A DNA stretch of 64,000 nt from UBA12545 sp051024685. GTDB taxonomy: Bacteria > Bacillota > DSM-521 > Neomoorellales > Neomoorellaceae. The notes below the pieces were generated by a model that was not told the DNA's origin, searched no databases, and was given only the letters and a program-made list of their open reading frames with translations. The stretch lies in contig JAZHPA010000007.1 in the NCBI GenBank assembly GCA_051024685.1, positions 1 to 64,000 on the forward strand, given 5' to 3'. This document shows positions 43,114 to 52,013 of this stretch, piece by piece. Numbering within the stretch: the first letter of the stretch is position 1; the number at the start of each line of letters is the position of its first letter. Both the position numbers and the translations under genes were made by a program.

Positions 43114-44460
43114 ATGGGCATTCTTATTAAGGACGGCTGGGTTCTGAGCCGGCAGGGGGGACGGCAGGAGTTTAAACGGGGATACGTCTGGATTGAAGGG
43201 GACCGTATCCGGGAAGTAAGATCAGACGACGAACGTCAGAAGGCCCTCGAGCAGCAATGCGCGGTGGTCATCAATGCCCGCGACTGCGCCGTACTGCCCG
43301 GGTTGGTAAACGCCCATTCTCACCTCTTCCAGACCTTCATCCGGGGGCTGGGGGATGATAAGCCCCTTATGGAATGGCTCCGGTCCGCCGTCTGGCCCCT
43401 GGCCACCTGCATGGAGGAAGAGGACTTCTACCTGGCGGCCCTTATAGGATGCCTGGAAAACCTGAAAGGCGGAGCCACCGCCGTCATAGATATGCATTAC
43501 GTGCATACCACCAAGGTCAGCTCCGATATGGTCCTGCAAGCCATGCAGGACGCGGGGATACGGGGTTATCTCTGCCGGACCTCGGCAGACCAGAATTACC
43601 ATCCGCCTCTCATGGAGGATAAGGACACGGTCTTCCGGGAGATGGACCGGCTCCTGCGCAGGTGGCACGGAGGGGCCGGAGGGAGGCTTAACCTGGTCCT
43701 GGGCCTGCTCAATCCCTGGGCCTGCTCGGCAGGGCTGGTCAGGGAGGCCGTGGATTACGCCCGGGGGAACGGCCTCCGGGTTCAAATCCATGTGGCCGAA
43801 AGCGATGCGGTAGTGGAGAAGACCCTCAAGGCGTACGGGCTGCGCAACGTGGACTGGCTGAAAGAGCAGGGTTGTCTGGGAGAAAACGTCCAGTACGTAC
43901 ACGGAGTCTGCCTGGAGGACGACGAGCTGGAGGTCCTGCAGCAGCACGGGGTATCCCTGGTCCACTGTCCCATTGCCAATATGTACCTGGCCTCAGGGAC
44001 CGCCAGGGTTACCGACTGGCTGGCTAAGGGTCTCAATGTGGCCCTGGCTACCGACGGGCCGGGCAGCAACAATAGCCAGGATATGCTGGAGGTCCTCAAA
44101 TTTACCGCCTGCCTCCAGAAGCTCCGGACCATGGATGCAGCAGCCCTTTCCTGCGGTCAGGTCCTGGACATGGCTACCTTGGGAGGGGCCCGGGCCCTGG
44201 GGAGAAAAGACCTGGGAGTGCTGGAGGAAGGGGCTAAGGCTGACGTGATAACTGTGCGTCTGGACCGCATGCATATTGCGCCGGTGCACAGGATTGATTC
44301 CGCCCTGGTATATAATGCCAATGGAGGTGATGTGGATACCGTTCTGGTGGACGGTCGGGTGGTAGTGCACCAGGGACGCTCTACCCTGGTGGATGAGGAG
44401 GAGATTAGGGCCAAGGCCCAAAAAAGGATAGCCCAATTAAGGAGGCAAGTAGGCCTATGA
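43114..44460 (+). CDS. TrzA/AtzA-like cyclic amidohydrolase 2
   Basis: 448 residues. His68-x-His70 (NAHSHLFQTFIRGLGDD), VHVAESDAVVEK-type second site (VQIHVAESDAV), YVHGVCLEDDEL and Asp in ATDGPGSNNSQDMLEV give a complete metal site. It is similar to the 37331 protein throughout. A role in hydrolytic deamination or ring opening of an oxidised purine is likely, but substrate is unproven. Start ATG lies behind AAGGGAGCGTGAAAG. Its stop codon overlaps the start of binding protein 2 (ATGA). Confidence 0.9.
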   Translation: MGILIKDGWVLSRQGGRQEFKRGYVWIEGDRIREVRSDDERQKALEQQCAVVINARDCAVLPGLVNAHSHLFQTFIRGLGDDKPLMEWLRSAVWPLATCMEEEDFYLAALIGCLENLKGGATAVIDMHYVHTTKVSSDMVLQAMQDAGIRGYLCRTSADQNYHPPLMEDKDTVFREMDRLLRRWHGGAGGRLNLVLGLLNPWACSAGLVREAVDYARGNGLRVQIHVAESDAVVEKTLKAYGLRNVDWLKEQGCLGENVQYVHGVCLEDDELEVLQQHGVSLVHCPIANMYLASGTARVTDWLAKGLNVALATDGPGSNNSQDMLEVLKFTACLQKLRTMDAAALSCGQVLDMATLGGARALGRKDLGVLEEGAKADVITVRLDRMHIAPVHRIDSALVYNANGGDVDTVLVDGRVVVHQGRSTLVDEEEIRAKAQKRIAQLRRQVGL

Positions 44461-45491
44461 AGAAGTGGATGATCATTTTAGTGGCGGCGGCCCTGCTGGC
44501 CGTGTTGTCGGCAGGGTGCGGCTCCAATTCCGGGTCCAACAGCAGCACCGGAAGTCAGGCGCCCTCTACCGGCGAAGCTTCCGAAGAGAAAAAGCAGCTA
44601 AAGATCGCCTTGCTTCTGCCGGGTCCCATCAACGACATGGGCTGGAATGCCTCGGCCTATGAGGGATTAAAGCAGGCTGAGGAGAAATACGGCGCTTCGG
44701 TGGCTTACGTGGAAAACGTGGCCCAGTCCGACATGGAAGAAAACTTTCGCGGCTTTGCCTTGCAGGGATATGACCTCATCATCGGCCACGGCTTTCAGTT
44801 CGGGGATGCGGCCATGAAGGTAGCCTCCCAATTTCCCAACGTGAAGTTCGTAGTAACCAGCAGCAACATCTCTCAGGCGCCGAATGTGGCGTCCGTAAAC
44901 ATTGACAACGAAATGCAGGGCTTCGTAATGGGAGCCGTGGCGGCCTTGCTGACGAAGTCGGGCACCGTGGGCGCCATAGGCGGGGAGCAGATACCGCCCA
45001 TCGTGGGCTCCGTCGAGGGATTTGAGAAGGGGGCAAAATACATCAACCCCAATATCAAGGTTCTTACGGCTTATACGGGGAACTTTAACGACGTGAACAA
45101 AGCCAAGGAAACGGCCTTGGCCATGATAGCCCAAGGGGCCGACATTATTATGGCCAACGCCAACCAGGCCGGGTTAGGCTCCATTCAGGCCTGCCAGGAG
45201 AAAAAGGTCCTGGCCATCGGCAGCAATATGGACCAAAATCCCATCGCTCCGGACACGGTCGTGGTGAGCGTCATCAAGAGCGTCCCGGTACTTATCTCCT
45301 ACGTTGTAGACCTCATATACAACAATGAGTTTGAGGCCAAGTTCTACAACCTGGGGGTTAAAGAAGGGGCGGTCTACCTCTCCCCCTGGCACGGATTTGA
45401 GGACAAGATACCCCAGGACGTCAAGGACCGTGTGGCGGGTATCCTGAAGGATCTAGAAGAGGGCAAGCTGGATATCCAGCAGTACAAGTAA
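44457..45491 (+). CDS. BMP family lipoprotein, nucleoside/base-binding protein 2
   Basis: 344 residues: lipobox LSAGC with Cys21, a Ser/Gly-rich linker, then the BMP domain starting LKIALLLPGPINDMGWNASA. The latter phrase is nearly identical in binding protein 3 (50900) and differs from protein 1. DLIIGHGFQFGDAAMKVA and FVVTSSNISQAPNVASVNID follow. It probably serves the set 2 permeases. A GC-rich inverted repeat follows the gene. Confidence 0.93.
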   Translation: MKKWMIILVAAALLAVLSAGCGSNSGSNSSTGSQAPSTGEASEEKKQLKIALLLPGPINDMGWNASAYEGLKQAEEKYGASVAYVENVAQSDMEENFRGFALQGYDLIIGHGFQFGDAAMKVASQFPNVKFVVTSSNISQAPNVASVNIDNEMQGFVMGAVAALLTKSGTVGAIGGEQIPPIVGSVEGFEKGAKYINPNIKVLTAYTGNFNDVNKAKETALAMIAQGADIIMANANQAGLGSIQACQEKKVLAIGSNMDQNPIAPDTVVVSVIKSVPVLISYVVDLIYNNEFEAKFYNLGVKEGAVYLSPWHGFEDKIPQDVKDRVAGILKDLEEGKLDIQQYK

Positions 45492-45518
45492 AGCAGGCTG
45501 CAGCGAAAGGTGGGCCGT

Positions 45519-45546
45519 CCCGGGCCGGCCTCAAAGCAGGCCCGGG
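45519..45546 (+). other. Hairpin after BMP gene 2
   Basis: Perfect 8-bp inverted repeat CCCGGGCC (45519-45526) and GGCCCGGG (45539-45546) with a 12-base loop and no U-run. It is placed like the hairpin after BMP gene 1. The remaining 45547-45756 is GC-rich leader without a recognisable element. Confidence 0.6.
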
Positions 45547-45756
45547 AGCCTTGCCGAGAAGTACGGCCATGCCGGGGATCCAGGTGCAGGGCGGTACGGA
45601 ACGACGGTGCCGGGCCGCAGGCCGTCAGGGAGGGGGCCGGGGGGAGCACCGGGCTCTCGGGGGCCGGCAGTGGAGCTACCAAGCCGGCTGCACCGGCATC
45701 CTGCGGAAGATAGGATGCGCATACATCTTAAAAGAGCTGGCAGGAGGAAAGTGTTA

Positions 45757-47079
45757 ATGGCGGTTGTTCTGGGTGGTTACCTTGTCCCTTCGGTAGTGCG
45801 AGGGCCCCTGCGGGATTGGGGTCTGCGCATAAGGGGCGACGCTGTTCTGGAGATCGCGCCCAACGAGGAACTCTTGCGCAACCCGGGAGGGGAGGAGATA
45901 TATGATTTCCGCGACTGTATCCTCACCCCGGGGTTTATAAACGGCCACATGCATATGTACGGAGTACTTTCCCACGGTATAGAAGTGCCGGCGGCCCTGA
46001 CGGGATTCCAAAGTTTTCTGGACGATTTCTGGTGGCCCCTGGTCGAAAACCGGCTGGATCACGAGATGATCAGGGCCTCCACCGCCTGGGCCTGCCTGGA
46101 AATGCTGCGCTCGGGGATTACCACTTTTTGCGATATTCTCGAGGCACCTTACGCTATTCCCGGGGCCCTCATGGTGGAAAAGGAAGTGGTGGAAAGGGCA
46201 GGGCTGCGAGGGATTCTCTCCTTCGAGGCCTGCGAGCGGGTGAGCCCGGAGAACGGGCAGTTAGGATTGGAAGAGAATGCCCGCCTGATAAGGGAGGGAT
46301 CAAGCGACCTCGTGAGAGGTCTTATGAGCGTCCACACTACCTTCACGTGTTCGCCCTCCTTCCTGCAGAAGGCCGATGAGATGGCCCGCAGCCTGGGGGC
46401 CCAGTTCCACATGCACCTTTCGGAGAGCAGCTACGAACCCCAGTACTGCCTGAAGACCTACGGCCGGCGGCCGGTAGAAGTCTACCGGGACCTCGGTATC
46501 CTGGGGCCTCATGTGCTGGCCTCCCAGGGAGTGGACCTGACCCCGGCGGAAATCGAGATTTTAAGCCGGCATCAGGTGAAGCTGGTTCACATGCCCCTTT
46601 CCAACTGCGAGGTGGGAGGAGGAATAGCTCCCGTACACCAGCTCCTGGAGCACGGGGTGACGGTAGGACTGGGGACCGACGGATATATCAATAACTTTTT
46701 TGAAGTGATGCGGGGGGCCTTCCTCTTGCATAAGGCGGCCCAGAAAAACCCGGGAATAATGCCGGCTTCCACTGTTTGGGCCATGGCCACCGAAATGGGG
46801 GCCCGGGCCCTGGGTCGGCCGGATCTGGGACGCCTGGAGCCGGGCTGCAAGGCCGACTTGGTGGCCGTTGCGGCGGACACCCCCACTCCGGTGAACGAAA
46901 AGAACATTTTCGACCAGCTTATTCTGTACCGCAACCCGGAAAACGTCCGGGCCGTCATGGTGGGGGGCCGCCTCGTGGTGGCGGGCGGCCGGGTGCTATC
47001 CCTTAATGAGGAGCAGGTCCGGTCGGAGGTAAGGGCTGCTGCCCTCAAACTGTGGGCCTTCAAGGGAGCGGAGGTGTAG
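45757..47079 (+). CDS. SsnA-like cyclic amidohydrolase 3
   Basis: 440 residues from ATG 45757, nine bases after AGGAGG. The first metal motif is His64-x-His66 (NGHMHMYGVLSHG), followed by FWWPLVENRLDHE, a segment reminiscent of SsnA. Then come FHMHLSESSYEP, the Asp in GLGTDGYINNFFEVMRG, and LEPGCKADLVAV. SsnA is a putative aminohydrolase of the YgeW/YgeY group. The position normally held by the third His (in VHC/GHC) reads LASQGVDLTPAE here, so a metal or proton-relay residue may be replaced. Substrate specificity probably differs from the two TrzA-like enzymes. Confidence 0.87.
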   Translation: MAVVLGGYLVPSVVRGPLRDWGLRIRGDAVLEIAPNEELLRNPGGEEIYDFRDCILTPGFINGHMHMYGVLSHGIEVPAALTGFQSFLDDFWWPLVENRLDHEMIRASTAWACLEMLRSGITTFCDILEAPYAIPGALMVEKEVVERAGLRGILSFEACERVSPENGQLGLEENARLIREGSSDLVRGLMSVHTTFTCSPSFLQKADEMARSLGAQFHMHLSESSYEPQYCLKTYGRRPVEVYRDLGILGPHVLASQGVDLTPAEIEILSRHQVKLVHMPLSNCEVGGGIAPVHQLLEHGVTVGLGTDGYINNFFEVMRGAFLLHKAAQKNPGIMPASTVWAMATEMGARALGRPDLGRLEPGCKADLVAVAADTPTPVNEKNIFDQLILYRNPENVRAVMVGGRLVVAGGRVLSLNEEQVRSEVRAAALKLWAFKGAEV

Positions 47080-47087
47080 GTGAGGTT

Positions 47088-49373
47088 ATGGGCATATTGA
47101 GTCGCCCGGTTCCCCGGGTGGATGCTTATGAAAAAGTAACGGGCCGGGCCAAATTCGCCGCCGACCTTTATTTTCCCGGGATGCTCTACGGCAAAGTCCT
47201 GCGCAGCCCCCACGCCCATGCCCGCATCGTGAGCATTGACGTTTCCCGGGCCAGGGAGGTACCGGGGGTCCACTGCGTGCTCACGGCCGCCGATCTGCCG
47301 GCCGCCCGGTCCTGGTTTACCTACCTCTTCCTGGCCGGGGATGAAGTGAGATATACGGGCGACGCCGTGGCCATGGTAGCGGCGGAAGACCCGGACGCGG
47401 CCGAGGCTGCCCTCAAGGCCATCGTAGTGGTCTACGAGCCGCTTCCGGGGGTCTTTACCATAGAGGAGGCCCTGGAGCCTGGGGCACCCCAGGTCCAGGA
47501 CTACGCGCCGGGCAATATCGTCCAGAACAGCCACTGGCCCGTACGCCGGGGCAACGTAGAGGAGGGGTTTGCCCGGAGCGACGTGATCATTGAGCGGGAA
47601 TACCGCACCCCCTTTATCGAACATGCCTATATCGAACCGGAGGCGGCGGTGGCAGTACCCGACCCCGTAGATGGTTCCATTACGGTGTACGGCTCCGTTC
47701 AGAACCCTTATATGACCCGGCGGTATGTGGCCGCCGCCCTGGGCACTTCCCTGGGTAAGGTGCGCATTATCCAGCAGACCCTGGGAGGGTCCTTCGGGGG
47801 CAAGGAAGAGGTCATGGGGTTGATGTGCGGCCGGGCGGCCGTCATGGCGATGAAGACCGGCCGGCCGGTGAAGATGGTGAACACGCGGGAGGAATCCTTC
47901 CTGGAGAGCGCTAAGCGCCACCCCTTCCGCCTGCGATACAAGATCGGCGCCACCCGCGAGGGGAAGATTATGGCCTTGGAGGCCGAGCTGGTAGACGAGG
48001 GCGGGGCTTACAACTCCCAGGCCCAGTTTATGAACTGGCGGGCCTGCGTACACGCGGCCGGTTGCTACGAGATCCCCCATGTGAAAGTGGACGTCTATGC
48101 CGTGCATACCAACAACGTGTACGGCGGCGCCATGCGCGGGTACAGTTCCCCCCAGGTCATTTTCGGTCAGGAGTCCCTGATGGATGAGCTGGCCGAGGCC
48201 CTGGGCATGGACCCGGTGGAGTTAAGGCGTAAGAACGCCCTGCGCTTCGGCTCGGTTACCATCACCGGCCAGAAGCTGGACGACCAGCCGGTGAACGTCC
48301 TGCAGGTGATGGAAAGGGTGCTGGCGGAAGCCGATTATTTCAACAGGCGGGAGGAATATACCCGCCAAAGGGAAAAGGGCGGCCCCCGGCGCCGGGGCAT
48401 CGGCATGGCGGTGAGCTACCGCGGCTGCGGCCTCGGAGCCGAAACCGCCGACGCCACCGGCGGGTTCGTTTCGGTGCAGGACGACGGCAGCGTAATCATT
48501 CGCTCGGGCCTGACCGATAACGGACAGGGACTGTCCACCTCCCACGCCCAGATAGTGGCCGAAGAGCTGGGTATTCCGCTGAGTAAGATCATCTACCAGC
48601 GGGTGGACACCTCCACTATGCCCGACGGGGGCATGACCGTGGCCTCCAGGGGCACCTACACGGGCGGGCGGGCCATGCTTCTGGCCGCGCGGAAGGTGAA
48701 GGAGATAATCTTCCGGGGGGCGGCGGAGCTCCTGGGCTGCAGCCCGGAGGAATTGAAGAGCTCGGACGGACTGATTTTCTGCCCGTCCGATCCGTCCAGG
48801 AAAGTGTCCTTTGAGGAAGCCGTGCGCCACTGCTTGTTTCGGGGAGAGAATCTGACCCAGCTGGGGTGGGTCATACCCCCGGAGCTGCCGTGGGACCGGC
48901 CTACCGGGCAGGGCAAGGCCTTTCCCACCTACATGTACAGCTGCGTGGTGGCCGAAGTGGAAGTGGATACGGAGACGGGGCAGGTAGAGGTATTGCGGGT
49001 AACCTCGGGCCACGATGTGGGCCGGGCCATAAATCCGGCTCTGGCCAGGGGACAGATTTACGGAGGCATTACTATGGGCCTGGGGATGGCCCTCATGGAA
49101 GAAGTGGAACTGCAGAAGGGCGTTATCCTGAACCCCAATTTCGATAACTACACAGTACCCACCTCCCTGGATGTGCCGGAAATGAAGCCCTTGCTCCTGG
49201 AAAGCGAGGACCCGGTAGGCCCCTTTCACGCCAAGAGCCTGGGCGAGCCGGCTATGGAATGTGTGGCCGCGGCCATTACCAACGCCATTGCCCATGCGAC
49301 GGGCAGACGGGTGCGTAGCCTCCCTGCCAATCTCGAGAAAGTCCTGTTAGGCAAGGCCCTTTCCAGGTCCTAG
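47088..49373 (+). CDS. Xanthine dehydrogenase-type molybdenum-binding subunit 2
   Basis: 761 residues from ATG 47088 (site GAGGTGTAGGTGAGG). Same fold and length as subunit 1: RVDAYEKVTGRAKFAADLYF, GGSFGGKEEVMGLMCGRAA, MRGYSSPQVIFGQESLMDEL, DNGQGLSTSHAQIVAEELG and catalytic Glu720 in AKSLGEPAMEC. It lies directly before the FAD and [2Fe-2S] subunit genes, so those three form a complete XDH operon. The substrate is likely a purine or a related heterocycle. Subunit 1 may use the same electron-transfer subunits. Confidence 0.94.
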   Translation: MGILSRPVPRVDAYEKVTGRAKFAADLYFPGMLYGKVLRSPHAHARIVSIDVSRAREVPGVHCVLTAADLPAARSWFTYLFLAGDEVRYTGDAVAMVAAEDPDAAEAALKAIVVVYEPLPGVFTIEEALEPGAPQVQDYAPGNIVQNSHWPVRRGNVEEGFARSDVIIEREYRTPFIEHAYIEPEAAVAVPDPVDGSITVYGSVQNPYMTRRYVAAALGTSLGKVRIIQQTLGGSFGGKEEVMGLMCGRAAVMAMKTGRPVKMVNTREESFLESAKRHPFRLRYKIGATREGKIMALEAELVDEGGAYNSQAQFMNWRACVHAAGCYEIPHVKVDVYAVHTNNVYGGAMRGYSSPQVIFGQESLMDELAEALGMDPVELRRKNALRFGSVTITGQKLDDQPVNVLQVMERVLAEADYFNRREEYTRQREKGGPRRRGIGMAVSYRGCGLGAETADATGGFVSVQDDGSVIIRSGLTDNGQGLSTSHAQIVAEELGIPLSKIIYQRVDTSTMPDGGMTVASRGTYTGGRAMLLAARKVKEIIFRGAAELLGCSPEELKSSDGLIFCPSDPSRKVSFEEAVRHCLFRGENLTQLGWVIPPELPWDRPTGQGKAFPTYMYSCVVAEVEVDTETGQVEVLRVTSGHDVGRAINPALARGQIYGGITMGLGMALMEEVELQKGVILNPNFDNYTVPTSLDVPEMKPLLLESEDPVGPFHAKSLGEPAMECVAAAITNAIAHATGRRVRSLPANLEKVLLGKALSRS

Positions 49374-49384
49374 GAGGTGCGATC

Positions 49385-50278
49385 GTGCATAAGTTCGACT
49401 ATGTGAAGGCCCGTTCGTTGGAGGAGGCCCTAACAGCCCTTTACCAGGGGGGCGAGAAGGCGTGTGTGCTGGCGGGAGGGACGGACCTCCTGGTGGGCTT
49501 CCGGGCTGAAGACGCCCGCATCAGGCATATCGAGCTGGTCGTCGATATCGGCGATCTCACCGAGCTGGCCTACATTAGGGAGGAGGCCGAAACTATAGCG
49601 TTGGGAGCCCTTACCACCCATGCCGCCGTTGCGGCCTCCCCCCTTATACGGGAAGCCGTACCCTTCCTGGCGGCAGCCTGCTCCCAGGTAGGGTCGCCCC
49701 AGATACGCAACAGGGGCACGGTGGGAGGAAACCTGTGCAACGCCTCCCCCGCCGCCGACACCCTGCCCGTCTTAGTGGCCCTGGAGGCCGAGGTTGTCAT
49801 CCGGAGCCTTGCGGGAGAGCGGAAGGTACCGGTGAGCCGTTTCCTCAAGGGACCGCACAAAACCGACCTCCAACCAGGAGAAGTGGTGACCGAGATCCGC
49901 TTTGACCGGCCCCATCCCCGGAGCGGGAGCTCTTTTATCAAATTGGGCCGGCGCAAGGCCATGAGCATTGCCCGCCTTAGCATTGCCGCCCTTTTGAAGA
50001 TGGGCGACGGCGGGCTGGTGGAGGAGGTGCGGCTGGTACCGGGGGCGGCCCTGCCGGTCCCGGCCAGGGTGACGGCGGCCGAAGAGGTCGTCCGGGGAAA
50101 GAAGCTGACCAGGGAACTGGCCCGGGAGGCTGGGGAGAAACTCTCCCAGGAGATGGTGCGCATCACCGGGCAGAGGTGGTCGACGCCTTACAAGATGCCG
50201 GTCATAGCCGCCCTTACCAGGAGGGCTATCCTAACAGCTGGGGGGCTTGAGGATGTCACTGCTGGATCTGAAGCTTAA
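49385..50278 (+). CDS. xdhB: Xanthine dehydrogenase FAD-binding subunit
   Basis: 297 residues from GTG 49385 behind AGGAGGTG. Medium subunit of the CoxM/XdhB family: ACVLAGGTDLLVGFRAEDAR and QVGSPQIRNRGTVGGNLCNA are the two FAD-binding motifs, followed by the CODH flavoprotein C-terminal domain from about residue 175 (FIKLGRRKAMSIARLSIAAL). It takes electrons from the [2Fe-2S] subunit and passes them to NAD or another acceptor. It overlaps the next gene by 26 bp. Confidence 0.95.
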   Translation: MHKFDYVKARSLEEALTALYQGGEKACVLAGGTDLLVGFRAEDARIRHIELVVDIGDLTELAYIREEAETIALGALTTHAAVAASPLIREAVPFLAAACSQVGSPQIRNRGTVGGNLCNASPAADTLPVLVALEAEVVIRSLAGERKVPVSRFLKGPHKTDLQPGEVVTEIRFDRPHPRSGSSFIKLGRRKAMSIARLSIAALLKMGDGGLVEEVRLVPGAALPVPARVTAAEEVVRGKKLTRELAREAGEKLSQEMVRITGQRWSTPYKMPVIAALTRRAILTAGGLEDVTAGSEA

Positions 50279-50729
50279 AGTCAACGGCAAGGAGTACCAG
50301 GTCAGGGTAAAACCCCACAAGCGCCTGCTGGACGTCCTGCGGGACGACCTGCATTTGACAGGCACCAAGGAAGGGTGCGGTATTGGGGAGTGCGGGGCCT
50401 GCACCGTTATCATGGACGGCCGGGCGGTCAATGCCTGCCTGGTGCTGGCAGCTTCGGCCGAGGGAAAGGAAATATACACCATTGAAGGACTTGAGCAGGA
50501 CGGTAAGCTCCACCCCCTGCAGGAGGCCTTCATGCGCCACAACGCCCTCCAGTGCGGCTTCTGCACCCCCGGCATGATTATGAGCGCCAAGGCCCTGCTG
50601 GACAAGAATCCCCATCCCACGCGGGAGGAAATAAAAGAGGCCATCTCTGGCAACCTGTGCCGCTGCACGGGTTACCAGCAGATTATAGAAGCCATCGAGG
50701 AGGTGAGCCGCCTGCATAGGGAGGATTGA
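50253..50729 (+). CDS. xdhC: Xanthine dehydrogenase [2Fe-2S] subunit
   Basis: 158 residues from ATG 50253; a TTG at 50247 is in frame, but GGGGGG spacing favours the ATG. The plant-type cluster has GCGIGECGACTV plus a later Cys (NACLVLA), and the helical cluster has CGFCTPGMIM and CRCTGYQQI. These are the two [2Fe-2S] sites of small subunits of molybdenum hydroxylases. It relays electrons from the Mo site of subunit 2 (and perhaps 1) to the FAD subunit. Confidence 0.95.
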   Translation: MSLLDLKLKVNGKEYQVRVKPHKRLLDVLRDDLHLTGTKEGCGIGECGACTVIMDGRAVNACLVLAASAEGKEIYTIEGLEQDGKLHPLQEAFMRHNALQCGFCTPGMIMSAKALLDKNPHPTREEIKEAISGNLCRCTGYQQIIEAIEEVSRLHRED

Positions 50730-50899
50730 GGTGCCTCAGGTGATCCTTGCCAGCAGGTTCACAACCAACCAAGAAGGTGCTTCCGAGGGGAATATGAAAA
50801 TGTTGGGGATGCCGGCGAGCCCATCAGGAGCCGGTACCGGCACCCCGAACTTGGGGGAATTCTTCGGAAGCATCACCAAGAATTAAGGGGGTAATCAGG
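50730..50899. other. Gap before BMP gene 3
   Basis: 170 bp with an inverted repeat GCCGGTACCGGC-like core near 50830 and the ribosome site GGGGGTAATCAGG. I looked for purine riboswitch features and did not find the conserved core. Confidence 0.4.
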
Positions 50900-51952
50900 A
50901 TGAAAAAGATTCTGGCCGTCTTAGCTGCCCTGTTTCTGCTTTTTGGAGTCGCCGCCTGCGGCGGAGGACAGAAACAAGAGAGCCAGCCCCAGGGCCAGGA
51001 GCAAAGCCAGTCCCAGGGTCAACAGGCCGAGAAAAAGCTGAAGGTGGCCCTGCTCCTGCCCGGCCCCATCAATGATATGGGCTGGAATGCCTCGGCTTAT
51101 GAAGGTTTGAAACAAGCTGAGAAGGACCACGGTATTGAAGGCGTCTACCGGGAGAGGGTTTCCCAGTCGGAAATGGAAGAGGCCTTCCGGGCCTTTGCCT
51201 CTCAGGGATTTGACGTAATCATCGGGCACGGCTTCGAGTTCGGCGATGCAGCCCAAAAGGTGGCCAAGGACTTCCCCAACGTAAAGTTCGTGGTTACCAG
51301 CAGCACCATTAGCCAGCAGCCCAACGTGGCTTCCCTGCAGGTTATGAATATCGAAGCAGGCTTCCTGGGCGGCTACCTGGCAGGGCTGCTCACCAAGAGC
51401 GGCGTGGTGGCCTATGTCGGCGGAATGGACATACCGCCCATCCGCAATGCCATGATAGGCTTTGAACTGGGGGCCAAGATGGCCAATCCCAACGTCAAGG
51501 TGCTTAAAACCATGACGGGGAGTTTTGAGGACGTAGCTAAGGCCAAGGAGCAGGCGAGGGCCTTCATCGAACAGGGGGCCGACGTGGTCCTGGGCAACGC
51601 CGATCAGGCCGGCCTGGGCGTGATCCAGGCCGCAGCGGAAAAGGGTGTGACCGCCGTGGGCTACGACCATGACCAGAGCTCGGCGGCCCCAGACACCATT
51701 GCGGGTACCAGCATCCAGAGCTACCCCATGGCCATCGATTACTTGATCAAAATTATAAAAGACGGCAAGTTTGAACCCAAGTTCTACGGCATGGGTGCCA
51801 GTGAAGGAGCCACCGGCATTATCTGGAACTCCCAATATGAAAGCAAGCTTCCTCCGGGGACCAAGGACAAGGTTCAGCAGGTGATAGAGGACCTCAAGAG
51901 CAAGAAACTGGATCTAGAAAAAATGGCCCGGGAGCAGGGCCTGATGAGCTAG
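50900..51952 (+). CDS. BMP family lipoprotein, nucleoside/base-binding protein 3
   Basis: 350 residues: lipobox GVAAC with Cys20, a Gln/Ser-rich linker (about 25-45), then a BMP domain starting LKVALLLPGPINDMGWNASA. Later phrases are DVIIGHGFEFGDAAQKVA and FVVTSSTISQQPNVASLQV. It is closest to binding protein 2. There is no transporter gene next to it, so it must use a set 1 or set 2 importer. It is followed by a hairpin and a fused molybdenum hydroxylase gene. Confidence 0.93.
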   Translation: MKKILAVLAALFLLFGVAACGGGQKQESQPQGQEQSQSQGQQAEKKLKVALLLPGPINDMGWNASAYEGLKQAEKDHGIEGVYRERVSQSEMEEAFRAFASQGFDVIIGHGFEFGDAAQKVAKDFPNVKFVVTSSTISQQPNVASLQVMNIEAGFLGGYLAGLLTKSGVVAYVGGMDIPPIRNAMIGFELGAKMANPNVKVLKTMTGSFEDVAKAKEQARAFIEQGADVVLGNADQAGLGVIQAAAEKGVTAVGYDHDQSSAAPDTIAGTSIQSYPMAIDYLIKIIKDGKFEPKFYGMGASEGATGIIWNSQYESKLPPGTKDKVQQVIEDLKSKKLDLEKMAREQGLMS

Positions 51953-51963
51953 AGTTCTTTGGT

Positions 51964-51985
51964 GGGGGGCTCCTAGAGTCCCCCC
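51964..51985 (+). terminator. Hairpin after BMP gene 3, possible attenuator
   Basis: GGGGGGCTC (51964-51972) pairs with GAG(T)CCCCCC (51976-51985) with one bulged base and a three-base loop; TGTTCTTTG follows. The U-content is low, so partial termination is more likely than full. Confidence 0.55.
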
Positions 51986-52013
51986 TGTTCTTTGCCGGGG
52001 GAGGTGGTAAAAC

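Noticed and set aside
50730..50899. Possible purine riboswitch before BMP gene 3 (also considered before BMP genes 1 and 2)
   Set aside because: The conserved junction sequences and paired loops of the purine riboswitch were not found; only simple hairpins are present.
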